Shown here: piece after piece, positions 1 through 8,696 of the stretch
How positions within the stretch are numbered: the stretch's first letter is position 1
How the letters are laid out: the number at the start of each line of letters is the position of its first letter
Translations under genes and position numbers: made by a program
Notes under the pieces: generated by a model
The model's input: the letters and a program-made list of their open reading frames with translations, nothing else
Database searches by the model: none
Told to the model about the DNA's origin: nothing
Source of the DNA: Candidatus Gastranaerophilales bacterium
GTDB taxonomy: Bacteria > Cyanobacteriota > Vampirovibrionia > Gastranaerophilales > Gastranaerophilaceae
DNA length: 47,744 bases
Reading direction: 5' to 3'
Assembly: GCA_944324165.1 (NCBI GenBank)
Contig: CALUVG010000017.1
Coordinates: forward strand, 1 to 47,744

Positions 1-117
1 GCAGTTTCGTCTGTTTCTTCGGCTGCTGCAGGCTCTGCTGGAACTTGAGCAGTTTCGTCTGTTTCTTCGGCTGCTGCAGGCTCTGCTGTTGCTTGTGCAG
101 TTTCGTCTGTTTCTTCG
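1..117. repeat. 48-bp in-frame tandem repeat
   Basis: Units begin at 1, 49 and 97 with gcagtttcgtctgtttcttc; the third is partial and the array continues past or starts at the window edge. Read on the minus strand each unit gives 16 residues (ETDETAQ-x-x-AEPAAAE). Units differ only at the AQ(A/V)(T/P) positions. Acidic/Ala-rich repeats of this kind change copy number easily by slippage. Confidence 0.9.
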
Positions 118-3100
118 GCTGCTTTATCTTCAGAATTTACAGCATTAGTTTTATTTGCCATAGCTCTTGTTGCAGCTACGTTGTCATTGTTTTTATTTTC
201 TTCATCTCCTTTATTAGTTGAATCATTTTCATCTTGTTCAGATACACTTCTTGTTCTGCTTGAGACAGTATTATTGTCAGAATCATTTTTTGCATTGTTA
301 GAAGTTGATGTAGTAGATTTTGTATTTGAACTGGTTGAAGAATATGATGATGAAGAACTTCTTAAGGATTTTTGTCTAAGTGTATAAATTGAATCTTCGT
401 CTTCTTCAGGTAAATATTCGCTTGCCGCTTCTCTTGCAGCTAAGCCTTCACGAATATTTTGTCTGCGCTTATTTCCTTGAGCAATAATTTCTTTTGCTCT
501 GTCAGAAAGTTGAATATTTAATTCAGCTTTTTCAGGTTCTTTATTAGCTTTATTTTGTTGAGCACTCATGAATGCTGTACCTGCATTTAACAGAACTTGT
601 TTACCTGCGGATTTAATAGTTTCTTTTACTGCAGTTTTTGCGCCCTGTTTCATTGCATTTGCTGTAGCTGCTGCAGCCGTCTTTTGCATTGATTGTTTAA
701 GCCCTTCTTCTCCTGTCTTAGTAATTGCAGCTTTTGCGCCCTCTTTTGCAGCGGCATAAATTGCGGCTTTACCTTTTGCCATAGCAATATTTTTACCCAT
801 TTGCTGGAACCCTTTTGTAGCAGCATTTGTAGCACTGACTGCAGATGCACCTGCCATAATAGCCATACCTGCACTCATCAAAGCTCCCATCAAATTGCCT
901 TGAGCGGCATAAGTTGCCATTTTAGTAACGTTTGCAGCTGCAACACCATAGTTACCGACAGCTTCTGCCGCATGTCCTATAGGTGACATAACTGCCCCGA
1001 CAACAGGAATCCAAGGCGGTAAAATAACTTTCATCAATATATCACCTGTAAGTCCGACCACCATACCTGTCAATGCAACTGTTGATGATATGCTTTCAAC
1101 CTTACCGGCAACTTCTAAGACTTTTTCGCTTGTTGATTGATCTTCTTCTTTTTCTTTTTGTTCTTTTGCAACAGCTTTATTATAATTTTTATTATTTATA
1201 GCCATTGTTTTAATTATTCTGTCTGATTTAGTTTGATAGAAAGTTAATTTGTTGGAATAAATACTTATTTTACCGGCTTTTTCACCAATTTGTTCATTCA
1301 AACCTTCAACTTTAACCTGTGTATCACTTGCTGTATCTGAAGCCGGAGCATTAGTACCATTCATTACACTATCCATAACATTGAAACTATTATTAGTTGC
1401 CTGAGTAGTTTGTTGCTGTGGATCTACAGGGGTTGCAGGCTGTTGAGCCGGAGTTTGTGGATTTTGTTGTGCAGGAGCAGCTGCTGCTGCAGGAGCTGCT
1501 GCCATTTCTTCTGCCTGCATTAAACCGTCAACTTCTGATTGCAACAAGTCTATTGCAGCAATTTCTTCTTCTATTTTTTGTTGTGTTTCTTGAACCTGTT
1601 TTTCGTTCTGTGCTAATTGTTTTTCATTCTTTTTAATATCTTTTTGTAATGATTTTGAATCCTTTTCTAATTTCTTATCAGACTTTTGTGCATCTTTGTC
1701 TGCTTTTTCCATCTCTTCTGTATTTTTTTCAGTTGTAGCGGTATCACTTTCTACACCATCAGCAGCCTTATCAACTTCTGATGCTGCCTGTTTACCATTG
1801 TCAGCATTAATTTCTTCACTACCTTCAGATTTATTTGAAGAGGATGTTTTAGTTTCTCCTGATGCAGGAGTCTGTGCTTGTGCAGCTGCTGCTCTTGCCA
1901 TTGCACGTGTTTGAGGTACGCCATCTTCATCAATATTGTCTTTATTGTTAATAACTGTGACATTTTCAGCATTAGATCTGTCATTACCTGTTTTTTCTAC
2001 TGCTTGAACGTTGTCTGTTGAAACTGTTGATTCCGGCAAATCTTTTGTTATTTCGGTCATTTTATCAACAAAGGAACCTTTTCTTTCGTTAATAACGCCT
2101 ACTTGTTCCTGAGCATATTTAGACAATGGAACCTGTCTTGTCAAAACAGTATTTGCGTCTGTTGATTCCTGGTCAAGTAATTCTCCGCGATCTATTGCGT
2201 CACGACCTAAAGATTCACCGGCTTTACCATATAAAATATCTTTTTGTCTTTCATTCCCCATAAGCATAAAGAACAGTGTCTTTTTCAAATGACTTCTGTC
2301 ACCTAATTCTGAAATAGCAAGTTCTTTACCTTTTTCAATTGTTGCTGCGGCTATTTCAAAACCTTCGCCAACAATACTCATGGCACTGTTTAAACTCTGT
2401 GTGTAACCGGTTAATGTATTAATTTTTTCATTTAAACCGTTTACATATTCACCGTTTTCTTTATCTAGTTCATCTGTTAATTTTTTGAAATTAGCTTCTT
2501 CTTTTGCGCTTAATTCTTCTCCATTTCTAAGTTTATTACAAAGTTCTTCATATGCATTCATTGATTTTTCAACTTTTGCATCCTGAATTTTTGCTTCTAA
2601 TTTAGATTCACTTTTAATTTCTTCAACCCCTTTTTTAAGTGAATCAATATTAGTTATAGCGGCAGTCATTTCTGCTGAACGTGTATTACATTTATTAATT
2701 TGTTCCTGAGCCTGAGTTCTCAAATCATTACCGGCAGATTCTGAATTATCAGTACTCAAGGTATCAGTTTCAACAGAATTTTCTGTTGAAGTTTCACCGA
2801 CATTTGTAGTTTCAGCTATGCTTGTAGTGTCTGTTGCTGCAGTTGTTGTCGGAACCTGCGCAGGAGATTGAGCTGGTGTTGCAGCTTCGCTTGCCTGTGT
2901 TTCTGTAGTTTTTGCAGAGCCTTTTCCATCTTTAACTTCATTTTCAGCACCTTCTTTCACATTATTTATTGTTTGTTCTGTTTGTTCGTCGGAAACCTGA
3001 TTTTGCGCCTGAGAATCTTCAGCCGCTCTTGTTGTAACATTTGTTGTCAAATCGTTTATTGATGCAACTTCGTTTACCTCAAGCTGCATATCTTCTGTTG

Positions 3101-4028
3101 AGTTATCTGTTTGTATTGCTGCTCCAAGTATTGTTTGTGCTAAGTTTTTAGATAAAGATCCACTTAAAATAACCCCCATTATACCGGTTGTATTATCGCC
3201 ATTTTTACCTGTTGATGTATATTTGTGTTTTGCTTCTTTTTCTGTAATTTCCTCTCCAATAGTTTCTGAAACTTCAGATAATTTTTCTGATTTAGCAGAC
3301 ATTTCGTCAATTTCGTTCAATGATTCTGCTATTTCATCAATTGCAGAATCAATATCGTTCATTTCATTCTGATACTGTTTAGTTTCATTATTTAATAATG
3401 TACTTAACTCATTAAAGCGTTGTTGTTCTGACTCTGAAAGAGGTGTCCCGCGTTTAATTTTACTTTGTAATTTTTCCCATTCCTTATACAAATTTTCAAT
3501 TTTAGATAGTGCTTTATTTTGAGCAGCCTCAGCTTCCATATTTTTGCTTTCTGCTGCTTTTTTAGAAATATCAATATTCTCTTTTTCATTTTCAATGTCA
3601 TTCTGGTTGTCTTTAGATTTTTCAACCATACCTAAGGCATTGTTTTTCATTTCAGGGTAACTTGCATTGCTGCTTGTATTCATTGAATCCAGGCTTGTTT
3701 GGTCATCAGTATTTGTTATTTCAGGAGTTTCATAATTAATGCTGTCAGAATCCTGCATAGAATGTGCCCATGCAAGAACTTCTTCAGGAATTAATACCCC
3801 CATTTCTTCCATCTGGATAAGTTCAGTATATGTAAATTGTGCCCACACACTATTTTCATCTGTAAAAGGGCTTAACGGATCAATTTGAGAATTAAATATA
3901 CCTGCAATACGGGAATACATACCTGCTTTGCTTAACTCATTTGCAAGGTCATACAGTTGATCATCAGTCATAGAACCATATGCTGAAGTGCTTTTAAGTT
4001 TGTTGAATATATTATCAACTGCTGACAT
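1..4028 (-). CDS. Very large coiled-coil and Ala-rich protein, C-terminus outside window
   Basis: An uninterrupted reading frame runs from an ATG at 4028 to the left edge, at least 1342 codons, so the C-terminus is missing. I do not recognise the family. There is no signal peptide. Residues about 90-220 and 430-560 are Glu/Lys/Gln-rich coiled coil, and each holds a copy of a related segment (around residues 181-210, RGTPLSESEQ; and 489-521, NGEELSAKEE), pointing to an internal duplication. Ala/Pro/Gln-rich linkers follow, then more heptad-like coil around 840-880. Residues about 975-1160 are Gly/Ala-rich and hydrophobic, with amphipathic helices that could enter a membrane. A Ser-rich linker follows, then 16-residue repeats (ETDETAQ plus AEPAAAE). 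A weak AAAGGG lies before the start. The shape (coils around a hydrophobic Ala-rich core, no signal) recalls secreted translocator or scaffold proteins, but this is only an analogy. Confidence 0.85.
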   Translation of the reverse strand, partial: MSAVDNIFNKLKSTSAYGSMTDDQLYDLANELSKAGMYSRIAGIFNSQIDPLSPFTDENSVWAQFTYTELIQMEEMGVLIPEEVLAWAHSMQDSDSINYETPEITNTDDQTSLDSMNTSSNASYPEMKNNALGMVEKSKDNQNDIENEKENIDISKKAAESKNMEAEAAQNKALSKIENLYKEWEKLQSKIKRGTPLSESEQQRFNELSTLLNNETKQYQNEMNDIDSAIDEIAESLNEIDEMSAKSEKLSEVSETIGEEITEKEAKHKYTSTGKNGDNTTGIMGVILSGSLSKNLAQTILGAAIQTDNSTEDMQLEVNEVASINDLTTNVTTRAAEDSQAQNQVSDEQTEQTINNVKEGAENEVKDGKGSAKTTETQASEAATPAQSPAQVPTTTAATDTTSIAETTNVGETSTENSVETDTLSTDNSESAGNDLRTQAQEQINKCNTRSAEMTAAITNIDSLKKGVEEIKSESKLEAKIQDAKVEKSMNAYEELCNKLRNGEELSAKEEANFKKLTDELDKENGEYVNGLNEKINTLTGYTQSLNSAMSIVGEGFEIAAATIEKGKELAISELGDRSHLKKTLFFMLMGNERQKDILYGKAGESLGRDAIDRGELLDQESTDANTVLTRQVPLSKYAQEQVGVINERKGSFVDKMTEITKDLPESTVSTDNVQAVEKTGNDRSNAENVTVINNKDNIDEDGVPQTRAMARAAAAQAQTPASGETKTSSSNKSEGSEEINADNGKQAASEVDKAADGVESDTATTEKNTEEMEKADKDAQKSDKKLEKDSKSLQKDIKKNEKQLAQNEKQVQETQQKIEEEIAAIDLLQSEVDGLMQAEEMAAAPAAAAAPAQQNPQTPAQQPATPVDPQQQTTQATNNSFNVMDSVMNGTNAPASDTASDTQVKVEGLNEQIGEKAGKISIYSNKLTFYQTKSDRIIKTMAINNKNYNKAVAKEQKEKEEDQSTSEKVLEVAGKVESISSTVALTGMVVGLTGDILMKVILPPWIPVVGAVMSPIGHAAEAVGNYGVAAANVTKMATYAAQGNLMGALMSAGMAIMAGASAVSATNAATKGFQQMGKNIAMAKGKAAIYAAAKEGAKAAITKTGEEGLKQSMQKTAAAATANAMKQGAKTAVKETIKSAGKQVLLNAGTAFMSAQQNKANKEPEKAELNIQLSDRAKEIIAQGNKRRQNIREGLAAREAASEYLPEEDEDSIYTLRQKSLRSSSSSYSSTSSNTKSTTSTSNNAKNDSDNNTVSSRTRSVSEQDENDSTNKGDEENKNNDNVAATRAMANKTNAVNSEDKAAEETDETAQATAEPAAAEETDETAQVPAEPAAAEETDET

Positions 4029-4147
4029 CGTTTCCCTTTCAATTTGAACAAACAATACTGATTTCCTTTTACTTTTATCGGAATTATGCCTGCAGTTCTT
4101 TAATTATTGGTGATTTTTATCAAAAAAATATTTACAAAAATTTACAA

Positions 4148-4180
4148 TCGGAGCCGGTGACATAAAATCTCCGGCTCCGA
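4148..4180 (-). terminator. Hairpin between trxA and the large gene
   Basis: A perfect 10-bp inverted repeat (tcggagccgg / ccggctccga) with a 13-nt loop lies 32 bp past the trxA stop. On the minus strand it is followed by a T-rich stretch, so it fits an intrinsic terminator of trxA that separates it from the large downstream gene. Confidence 0.75.
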
Positions 4181-4211
4181 CATTTAATATTTATATCTTA
4201 CAATATAAAAA

Positions 4212-4535
4212 TTATAAATGTTTTTCTATATTTGAAATAATAGTTGATTTTGGCATTAATCCGACAAGTCTTTCTAGTGCTTTGCCATCTTTAAATACTA
4301 AAAGACTAGGCAACCCGCTGATTGAATAATCCTTAGCAGTCTTCAAATTTTCATCTGTATTAATTTTTACAAATTTAACTCTATCAGAAAATTCATCGGC
4401 TACTTCATCCAATATAGGTCCCAATTTACGGCATGGTCCGCACCACGGAGCCCAAAAATCAACTACTACAGGAATCTGTGAATTCAATACTTCTGTTTCA
4501 AAAGTTGAGTCATTAATATCTATTGCGTTTGACAT
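4212..4535 (-). CDS. trxA: Thioredoxin
   Basis: A 107-residue protein of normal thioredoxin length. It has the redox-active WCGPC at residues 31-35 inside FWAPWCGPC, the buried Asp of VVVDFW, and the cis-proline at 76 (GLPSL rather than the usual IPT). It reduces protein disulfides in the cytoplasm using thioredoxin reductase, which is not in this window. The ATG at 4535 has a good AAGGAG Shine-Dalgarno. It is transcribed divergently from the DnaQ-like gene across 94 bp and ends in its own hairpin, so it is probably monocistronic. Confidence 0.97.
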   Translation of the reverse strand: MSNAIDINDSTFETEVLNSQIPVVVDFWAPWCGPCRKLGPILDEVADEFSDRVKFVKINTDENLKTAKDYSISGLPSLLVFKDGKALERLVGLMPKSTIISNIEKHL

Positions 4536-4629
4536 AATATCTCCTTAGTCTAATTTATTTTACCAGACTATTCTAACACAGAAAAAATTTTTGTGCTATT
4601 ATCTTAATAGCATTTAGTAGGATAAGATA

Positions 4630-5547
4630 ATGGGAAGAAAAAAAGTAATAGAAATTGTTCTTGATACCGAGACAACCGGCTTAGATTATACGCGCGAAAA
4701 AATGGTAGAATTCGCTGCGGTGAGGCTTGAAAACGGAAAAATAAAAGATGAGTTTCAGACTCTTATTAACCCGCATCAACATATTAGAAAATCAAGCATA
4801 GCAATACATGGAATTACACCTGAAATGGTAGAAGATGCCCCGACTGAAGAAGAAATTTTACCCCGTATATTAGAATTTATTGGTGATTATCCCATTGTCG
4901 CACATAATGCAATTTTTGATTATTCTTTTCTGAATGAGGCATCTTTAAGAGTTTTGGGCAAAGAACTTACAAACCCGAGAATTGATACTCAACAGATGTT
5001 TAAAGAAATATATCCGGATCTTGAATCTCACGGGCTGGAAGCACTTACTAAAAAATTTAAGGTCGACCTGACTAACCACCATAGAGCAATGGCTGATACA
5101 ATGGGGCTTGCTCTTGCTTATCCCAAACTCAAAAAACTTTACACACAGAAATATGACTGGGAAGTTAAACAACTTGACAATGTTGAATATCTTTTGGAAC
5201 GCTATCTGCGCATACAACAGACGGTTACAACTCTACAATCAGAATTACAGGACTTAAAATCCGTATTTAAATTATACTTTGAACAAGGTGGTACACCTAT
5301 TACTTCCCCAACCGGTGAAACTCTTATCTACAGTTCTAAACAGTCGTTCGGTTATGACCTACAAAAAATAAAAGATATACTGGAAGAAGTCGGAGCACTT
5401 GAAAAAGCTGTTAAAGTCAATACCGGTTTTATTGACCGTCTGGTAAGCGGCGGAAGGCTTGATGAAGACAAACGAGAAATTATCAGGGAAGCACGTCAGG
5501 AGTTGACTGAAACCAGAAATGTCCAAATTATAAAAGCGGGTAAGTAA
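4630..5547 (+). CDS. DnaQ-like 3'-5' exonuclease with C-terminal extension
   Basis: A 305-residue DEDDh exonuclease of the Pol III epsilon superfamily. Exo I is DTETTG (D12, E14), Exo II is HNAIFDYSF near residue 97, and Exo III is HHRAMADT near residue 151, so all metal-binding acidic residues and the catalytic His are present. The first ~175 residues are the nuclease. The last ~130 are a charged helical region (coiled coil near 190-215) that I cannot assign and that is absent from the shortest epsilon proteins. It may serve proofreading, repair or RNA trimming; the family alone does not decide this. An AGGATAAG lies just upstream of the ATG. The transporter begins 3 bp after its stop, so they are probably co-transcribed. 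Confidence 0.88.
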   Translation: MGRKKVIEIVLDTETTGLDYTREKMVEFAAVRLENGKIKDEFQTLINPHQHIRKSSIAIHGITPEMVEDAPTEEEILPRILEFIGDYPIVAHNAIFDYSFLNEASLRVLGKELTNPRIDTQQMFKEIYPDLESHGLEALTKKFKVDLTNHHRAMADTMGLALAYPKLKKLYTQKYDWEVKQLDNVEYLLERYLRIQQTVTTLQSELQDLKSVFKLYFEQGGTPITSPTGETLIYSSKQSFGYDLQKIKDILEEVGALEKAVKVNTGFIDRLVSGGRLDEDKREIIREARQELTETRNVQIIKAGK

Positions 5548-5550
5548 AAA

Positions 5551-6939
5551 ATGTTAGATAAATTAGCTCAATTTTTTAAGGAACCTCCGGAAAAAGAATT
5601 AATTCAGGATAAGGAACAGATAAAAAAAGATTATGCGCACTGGCGTTGGCGTATATTTTATGCTTGTTTTATCGGATATACAGTATTTTACTTGTGTAAG
5701 AAAAATATTGCTGTAGCATTACCTGGTCTTAGTGCCGAATACGGTTATTCTAACACTGAACTCGGATTGTTGGGTAGTTCTTTATATTTGACATACGGAA
5801 TAGGCAAATTTGTTAACGGTGTAATTGCTGACCGTGCAGATGTCAGAAAATTTTTGCCGACAGCTTTAATTATGACAGCTATTGCAAACTTATGCTTTGG
5901 ATTATCTGCAGTATTTATAACCCCGGGGCAGATATCTTTCTTTGGTTTACCTACAAATACCATTTTGTTATGGCTTTTTGTCTTCTTCTGGGGTGCAAGC
6001 GGATGGTTTCAATCTGCAGGTTTTCCGGCTATTGCCAAAAGTTTAACCTACTGGTATTCAAACTCCGAACGAGGCACTAAATGGTCATTATGGTCTTGTT
6101 CTCACCAGACAGGAACATTTTTAAGCGTCATAATTTCGGGCTTTTTAGTAGCGCATTTTGGTTGGAAAATGGCGTTCTTTGCTCCGGCTACACTTGCAAT
6201 TATTGTAGCAATCTGGTTATTTAACCGCCTGCGGGACAGACCGCAATCTCTGGGACTTCCTGACATTGAAACTTACAATAACGAACCTGTTAAAGTTCAG
6301 GATGCATGTGATGACAACAGATCTTACATAGAAATATTCAAAAAACATATACTGTGCAACAAAACTATATGGCTGCTTGCAATTGCTTATATTTTTGTAT
6401 ATATAATCAGATTTGGGGCAGAAGACTGGATGATTAAATATTTAAGTGAGGCTAAACACAATTCACTTGAGCTTGCTGCCATGAAATTAAGTTCTCTTCC
6501 TCTTGTCGGTATCGCAGGAACCGTTTGTGCCGGCGTTATTTCCGACAAAATCTTCAAAGGACAAAGAGCCCCTGTAAACTTGATTTATCTGGCAGGAGTG
6601 ACTATTTGTCTTATCCTTTTAAAATTTAATACGATTAGCAGCCTCGATTTTGTACTAATTGGTTTACTAGGCGCATTCACATATGGTCCGCAAATGATGA
6701 TTGGCGGGCTGTGTGCAGTAGAATCCAGTTCTAAAAAAGTTGCATCCGCAGCTACCGGCTTTACAGGCACATTCGGATATATAGGGGCTGTATTGTCCGC
6801 AACCGGAACAGGATTTATGACTGATAAATTCGGCTGGAACGGGGCAATTGCTTTTTGGATACTATCCGCTATAATTTGTATTGTAATTTGTACTGTACTT
6901 TTGCTCAACGAACGCAAAAAAAGAACAGTTGCAAATTAG
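5551..6939 (+). CDS. MFS transporter, organophosphate:phosphate antiporter (OPA) family
   Basis: A 462-residue, 12-helix major facilitator. The start (W-R-W-R-IFYACFIGYTVFYLCKKN), the central segment FQSAGFPAI-(x)n-WYSNSERGTKWSLW, and GFLVAHFGWKMAFF are characteristic of the GlpT/UhpT/UhpC group, which exchanges glycerol-3-phosphate or hexose-6-phosphate for inorganic phosphate at the inner membrane. I cannot tell the sugar phosphate from sequence alone; overall it looks closest to UhpT/UhpC. No UhpA/UhpB-type regulators are adjacent. The gene follows the exonuclease by 3 bp and ends 6 bp from the convergent histidine kinase, leaving no room for a classical terminator. Confidence 0.88.
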   Translation: MLDKLAQFFKEPPEKELIQDKEQIKKDYAHWRWRIFYACFIGYTVFYLCKKNIAVALPGLSAEYGYSNTELGLLGSSLYLTYGIGKFVNGVIADRADVRKFLPTALIMTAIANLCFGLSAVFITPGQISFFGLPTNTILLWLFVFFWGASGWFQSAGFPAIAKSLTYWYSNSERGTKWSLWSCSHQTGTFLSVIISGFLVAHFGWKMAFFAPATLAIIVAIWLFNRLRDRPQSLGLPDIETYNNEPVKVQDACDDNRSYIEIFKKHILCNKTIWLLAIAYIFVYIIRFGAEDWMIKYLSEAKHNSLELAAMKLSSLPLVGIAGTVCAGVISDKIFKGQRAPVNLIYLAGVTICLILLKFNTISSLDFVLIGLLGAFTYGPQMMIGGLCAVESSSKKVASAATGFTGTFGYIGAVLSATGTGFMTDKFGWNGAIAFWILSAIICIVICTVLLLNERKKRTVAN

Positions 6940-6945
6940 TACATA

Positions 6946-8118
6946 TTATTTTGCCGGCGGATTTTGAGGAATAGAAAACCAGAATGTACTGCCATAACTT
7001 AAACGGGATTTAAAATTCAAATCCCCGCCGTGCGCCCTGGCTATAGTCTTACATAACGCAAGTCCGACACCTGAACCCTGCTGGCGTTTAAGCTGGTTTC
7101 TGTTAACCTGTGAAAAGAAATTAAATATCTTTGCGCAATCCTTTTTACTTATACCGTCTCCGGTATCTTTTATTTCAAATACAAATTCTTGCTTTTCATT
7201 TAAATAAGTAACTATAGTTATTTTACCATTTATCTTATTGAATTTTATAGCATTTGAAATAAGATTATAAATCAACTGTTTAAATCGGCGCAAATCCGCA
7301 CATATTATAATATCCGTAAGAGTATAATTAAATTCAATATTCTTTTCCTTCCTCTCCTCGTCAAATCCCCATATAATATCTTTTATTACTTCTTTAGGAC
7401 GAAAATATTCATACTTAATTTCCATAGGATTTGCCTGAGAACGAGCCAGATCCAAAACATCCTGTATAAGACTTAATAAAAATTTGGAACTTTTGGCAAT
7501 ATTGTCAATGTATTTAAGATTATCCTTATCTTTACACTTCTCCTTTAAAACAGCAGAAAATCCAATAATTGAATTAAGCGGTGTTTTGAATTCATGTGAT
7601 ATGCTTGCCAGAAATTCCACACGCTCCCGCATTGCCTTTTCATTTTCTTCATTCATGGAGATAATCTCCAAACGGGAGTTAACATTTTCTGCAATTATTC
7701 CCACAACATCTCTATATTCTTCATTAAAATCCTTACTGCCGCCTATTAACCCGATATACCCCAACAAATTGTTTCTGTAAATTACAGGCTCAATAATTTT
7801 ATCTGTAATTGAAATTGATTCAAAATACTCGATAACTTCTTCATTATCATAATTGTTTGTCAGAAAATCCGTTGCAATTGTATTAATCTTTTCTGCTTCA
7901 GTATGAAGTTCTATATCATCAATCGCATCATCCGCATATTGAAAACGTTTCATGCCGACTTTTCCAGTCTCAAAATTAATAAGACAAAGCCAGCATGCCT
8001 TAGCATTACATATCTCTAAAAGATTTATCGTCAACTCTCTTGCCAGTTCTTTATATCCTGTTATTGTATTAAGTTTTTTCAAAAAATAATATATTGATTT
8101 TTTATTTGCCATATTCAT
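6946..8118 (-). CDS. Soluble GAF-type sensor histidine kinase (orphan)
   Basis: A 390-residue kinase with no membrane segments. Residues ~5-150 resemble a GAF sensor domain. HisKA follows with the phospho-acceptor His in SHEFKTPLN (about H175). The ATPase domain has the N box (LISNAIKFN), G1 box (DTGDGIS) and G2 box (GSGVGLAL), all intact. No receiver or output domain is fused and no response regulator lies within the window, so its partner is elsewhere. I place the start at 8118 (MNMANKK): this leaves 14 bp to gmk and puts a TATAAT exactly 6 nt upstream with no Shine-Dalgarno, consistent with a leaderless message. An in-frame ATG at 8166 would run into gmk and is less likely. Confidence 0.9.
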   Translation of the reverse strand: MNMANKKSIYYFLKKLNTITGYKELARELTINLLEICNAKACWLCLINFETGKVGMKRFQYADDAIDDIELHTEAEKINTIATDFLTNNYDNEEVIEYFESISITDKIIEPVIYRNNLLGYIGLIGGSKDFNEEYRDVVGIIAENVNSRLEIISMNEENEKAMRERVEFLASISHEFKTPLNSIIGFSAVLKEKCKDKDNLKYIDNIAKSSKFLLSLIQDVLDLARSQANPMEIKYEYFRPKEVIKDIIWGFDEERKEKNIEFNYTLTDIIICADLRRFKQLIYNLISNAIKFNKINGKITIVTYLNEKQEFVFEIKDTGDGISKKDCAKIFNFFSQVNRNQLKRQQGSGVGLALCKTIARAHGGDLNFKSRLSYGSTFWFSIPQNPPAK

Positions 8119-8132
8119 TGTATAATTATAAT
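8119..8132. promoter_or_regulatory. 14-bp divergent spacer with overlapping -10 elements
   Basis: The whole space between the kinase ATG (8118, minus) and the gmk ATG (8133, plus) is tgtataattataat. A TATAAT at 8121-8126 points at gmk and one at 8130-8125 points at the kinase; each ends 6 nt before its ATG. Neither gene has a Shine-Dalgarno. The two -10 boxes overlap, so the promoters would compete for polymerase. No strong -35 is seen for either. Confidence 0.6.
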
Positions 8133-8696
8133 ATGAACAAAAAATTATTTGTAATATCAGGCTCATCAGGTGTCGGAAAAGGTACTGTTTTAAAAGGATT
8201 TTTAGAAAGAAATCCTGAATTTATGCTTTCAATTTCCTGTACGACACGCTCTCCGCGCCCGGGAGAAGTTGATGGAGTTAACTATTTTTTCATTTCTAAA
8301 AAAGAATTTCAATATTGTATAGATAATAACAAATTTCTTGAATGGGCAGAATTTGCAGGAAATTTTTACGGCACAAAGAAAAAATATATTAATCAATGCC
8401 TTGAAGACGGCAAAGATATTATTCTTGAAATAGAAACAAATGGCGCAATGCAGGTAAAAAAACAAATGCCCGAAGCCGTCTTAATATTTATCTGTCCGCC
8501 ATCCTACGAAACTCTGGAAAACAGACTTCGCGGACGCCATACTGAAGATGAAGATACTATACAAAAGCGACTTGATGAAGTAAAAAAAGAACTGAAAGCT
8601 GCTGAAAATTTCGATTATAGAATTGTAAATGACGATTTAGAAACCGCTATAACAACTCTTGAAAGTGTAATTAAAGGAGAAATGGAAAAATGTTAA
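8133..8696 (+). CDS. gmk: Guanylate kinase
   Basis: A 187-residue GMP kinase (GMP + ATP to GDP + ADP). The P-loop GSSGVGKGT is at residues 9-17, followed by the GMP-binding segment SCTTRSPRPGE-(D)GV(N)YFF and the lid-region R-x-R (RLRGRHTEDEDTI). Length is normal. The likely start is the ATG at 8133; an upstream in-frame ATG at 8094 would add 13 hydrophobic residues before the conserved MNKKLFVISG and overlap the kinase start. It heads gmk-coaBC-nif3, with a 7-bp overlap into coaBC, a common bacterial neighbourhood. Confidence 0.96.
   Translation: MNKKLFVISGSSGVGKGTVLKGFLERNPEFMLSISCTTRSPRPGEVDGVNYFFISKKEFQYCIDNNKFLEWAEFAGNFYGTKKKYINQCLEDGKDIILEIETNGAMQVKKQMPEAVLIFICPPSYETLENRLRGRHTEDEDTIQKRLDEVKKELKAAENFDYRIVNDDLETAITTLESVIKGEMEKC

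Noticed and set aside
1-120. Possible CRISPR array at the left edge
   Set aside because: The repeats are contiguous 48-bp units in frame with a protein; there are no spacers and no cas genes.
5551-6939. Drug efflux MFS like the other transporters in the window
   Set aside because: It has 12 rather than 14 helices and OPA-family (GlpT/UhpT) landmarks.
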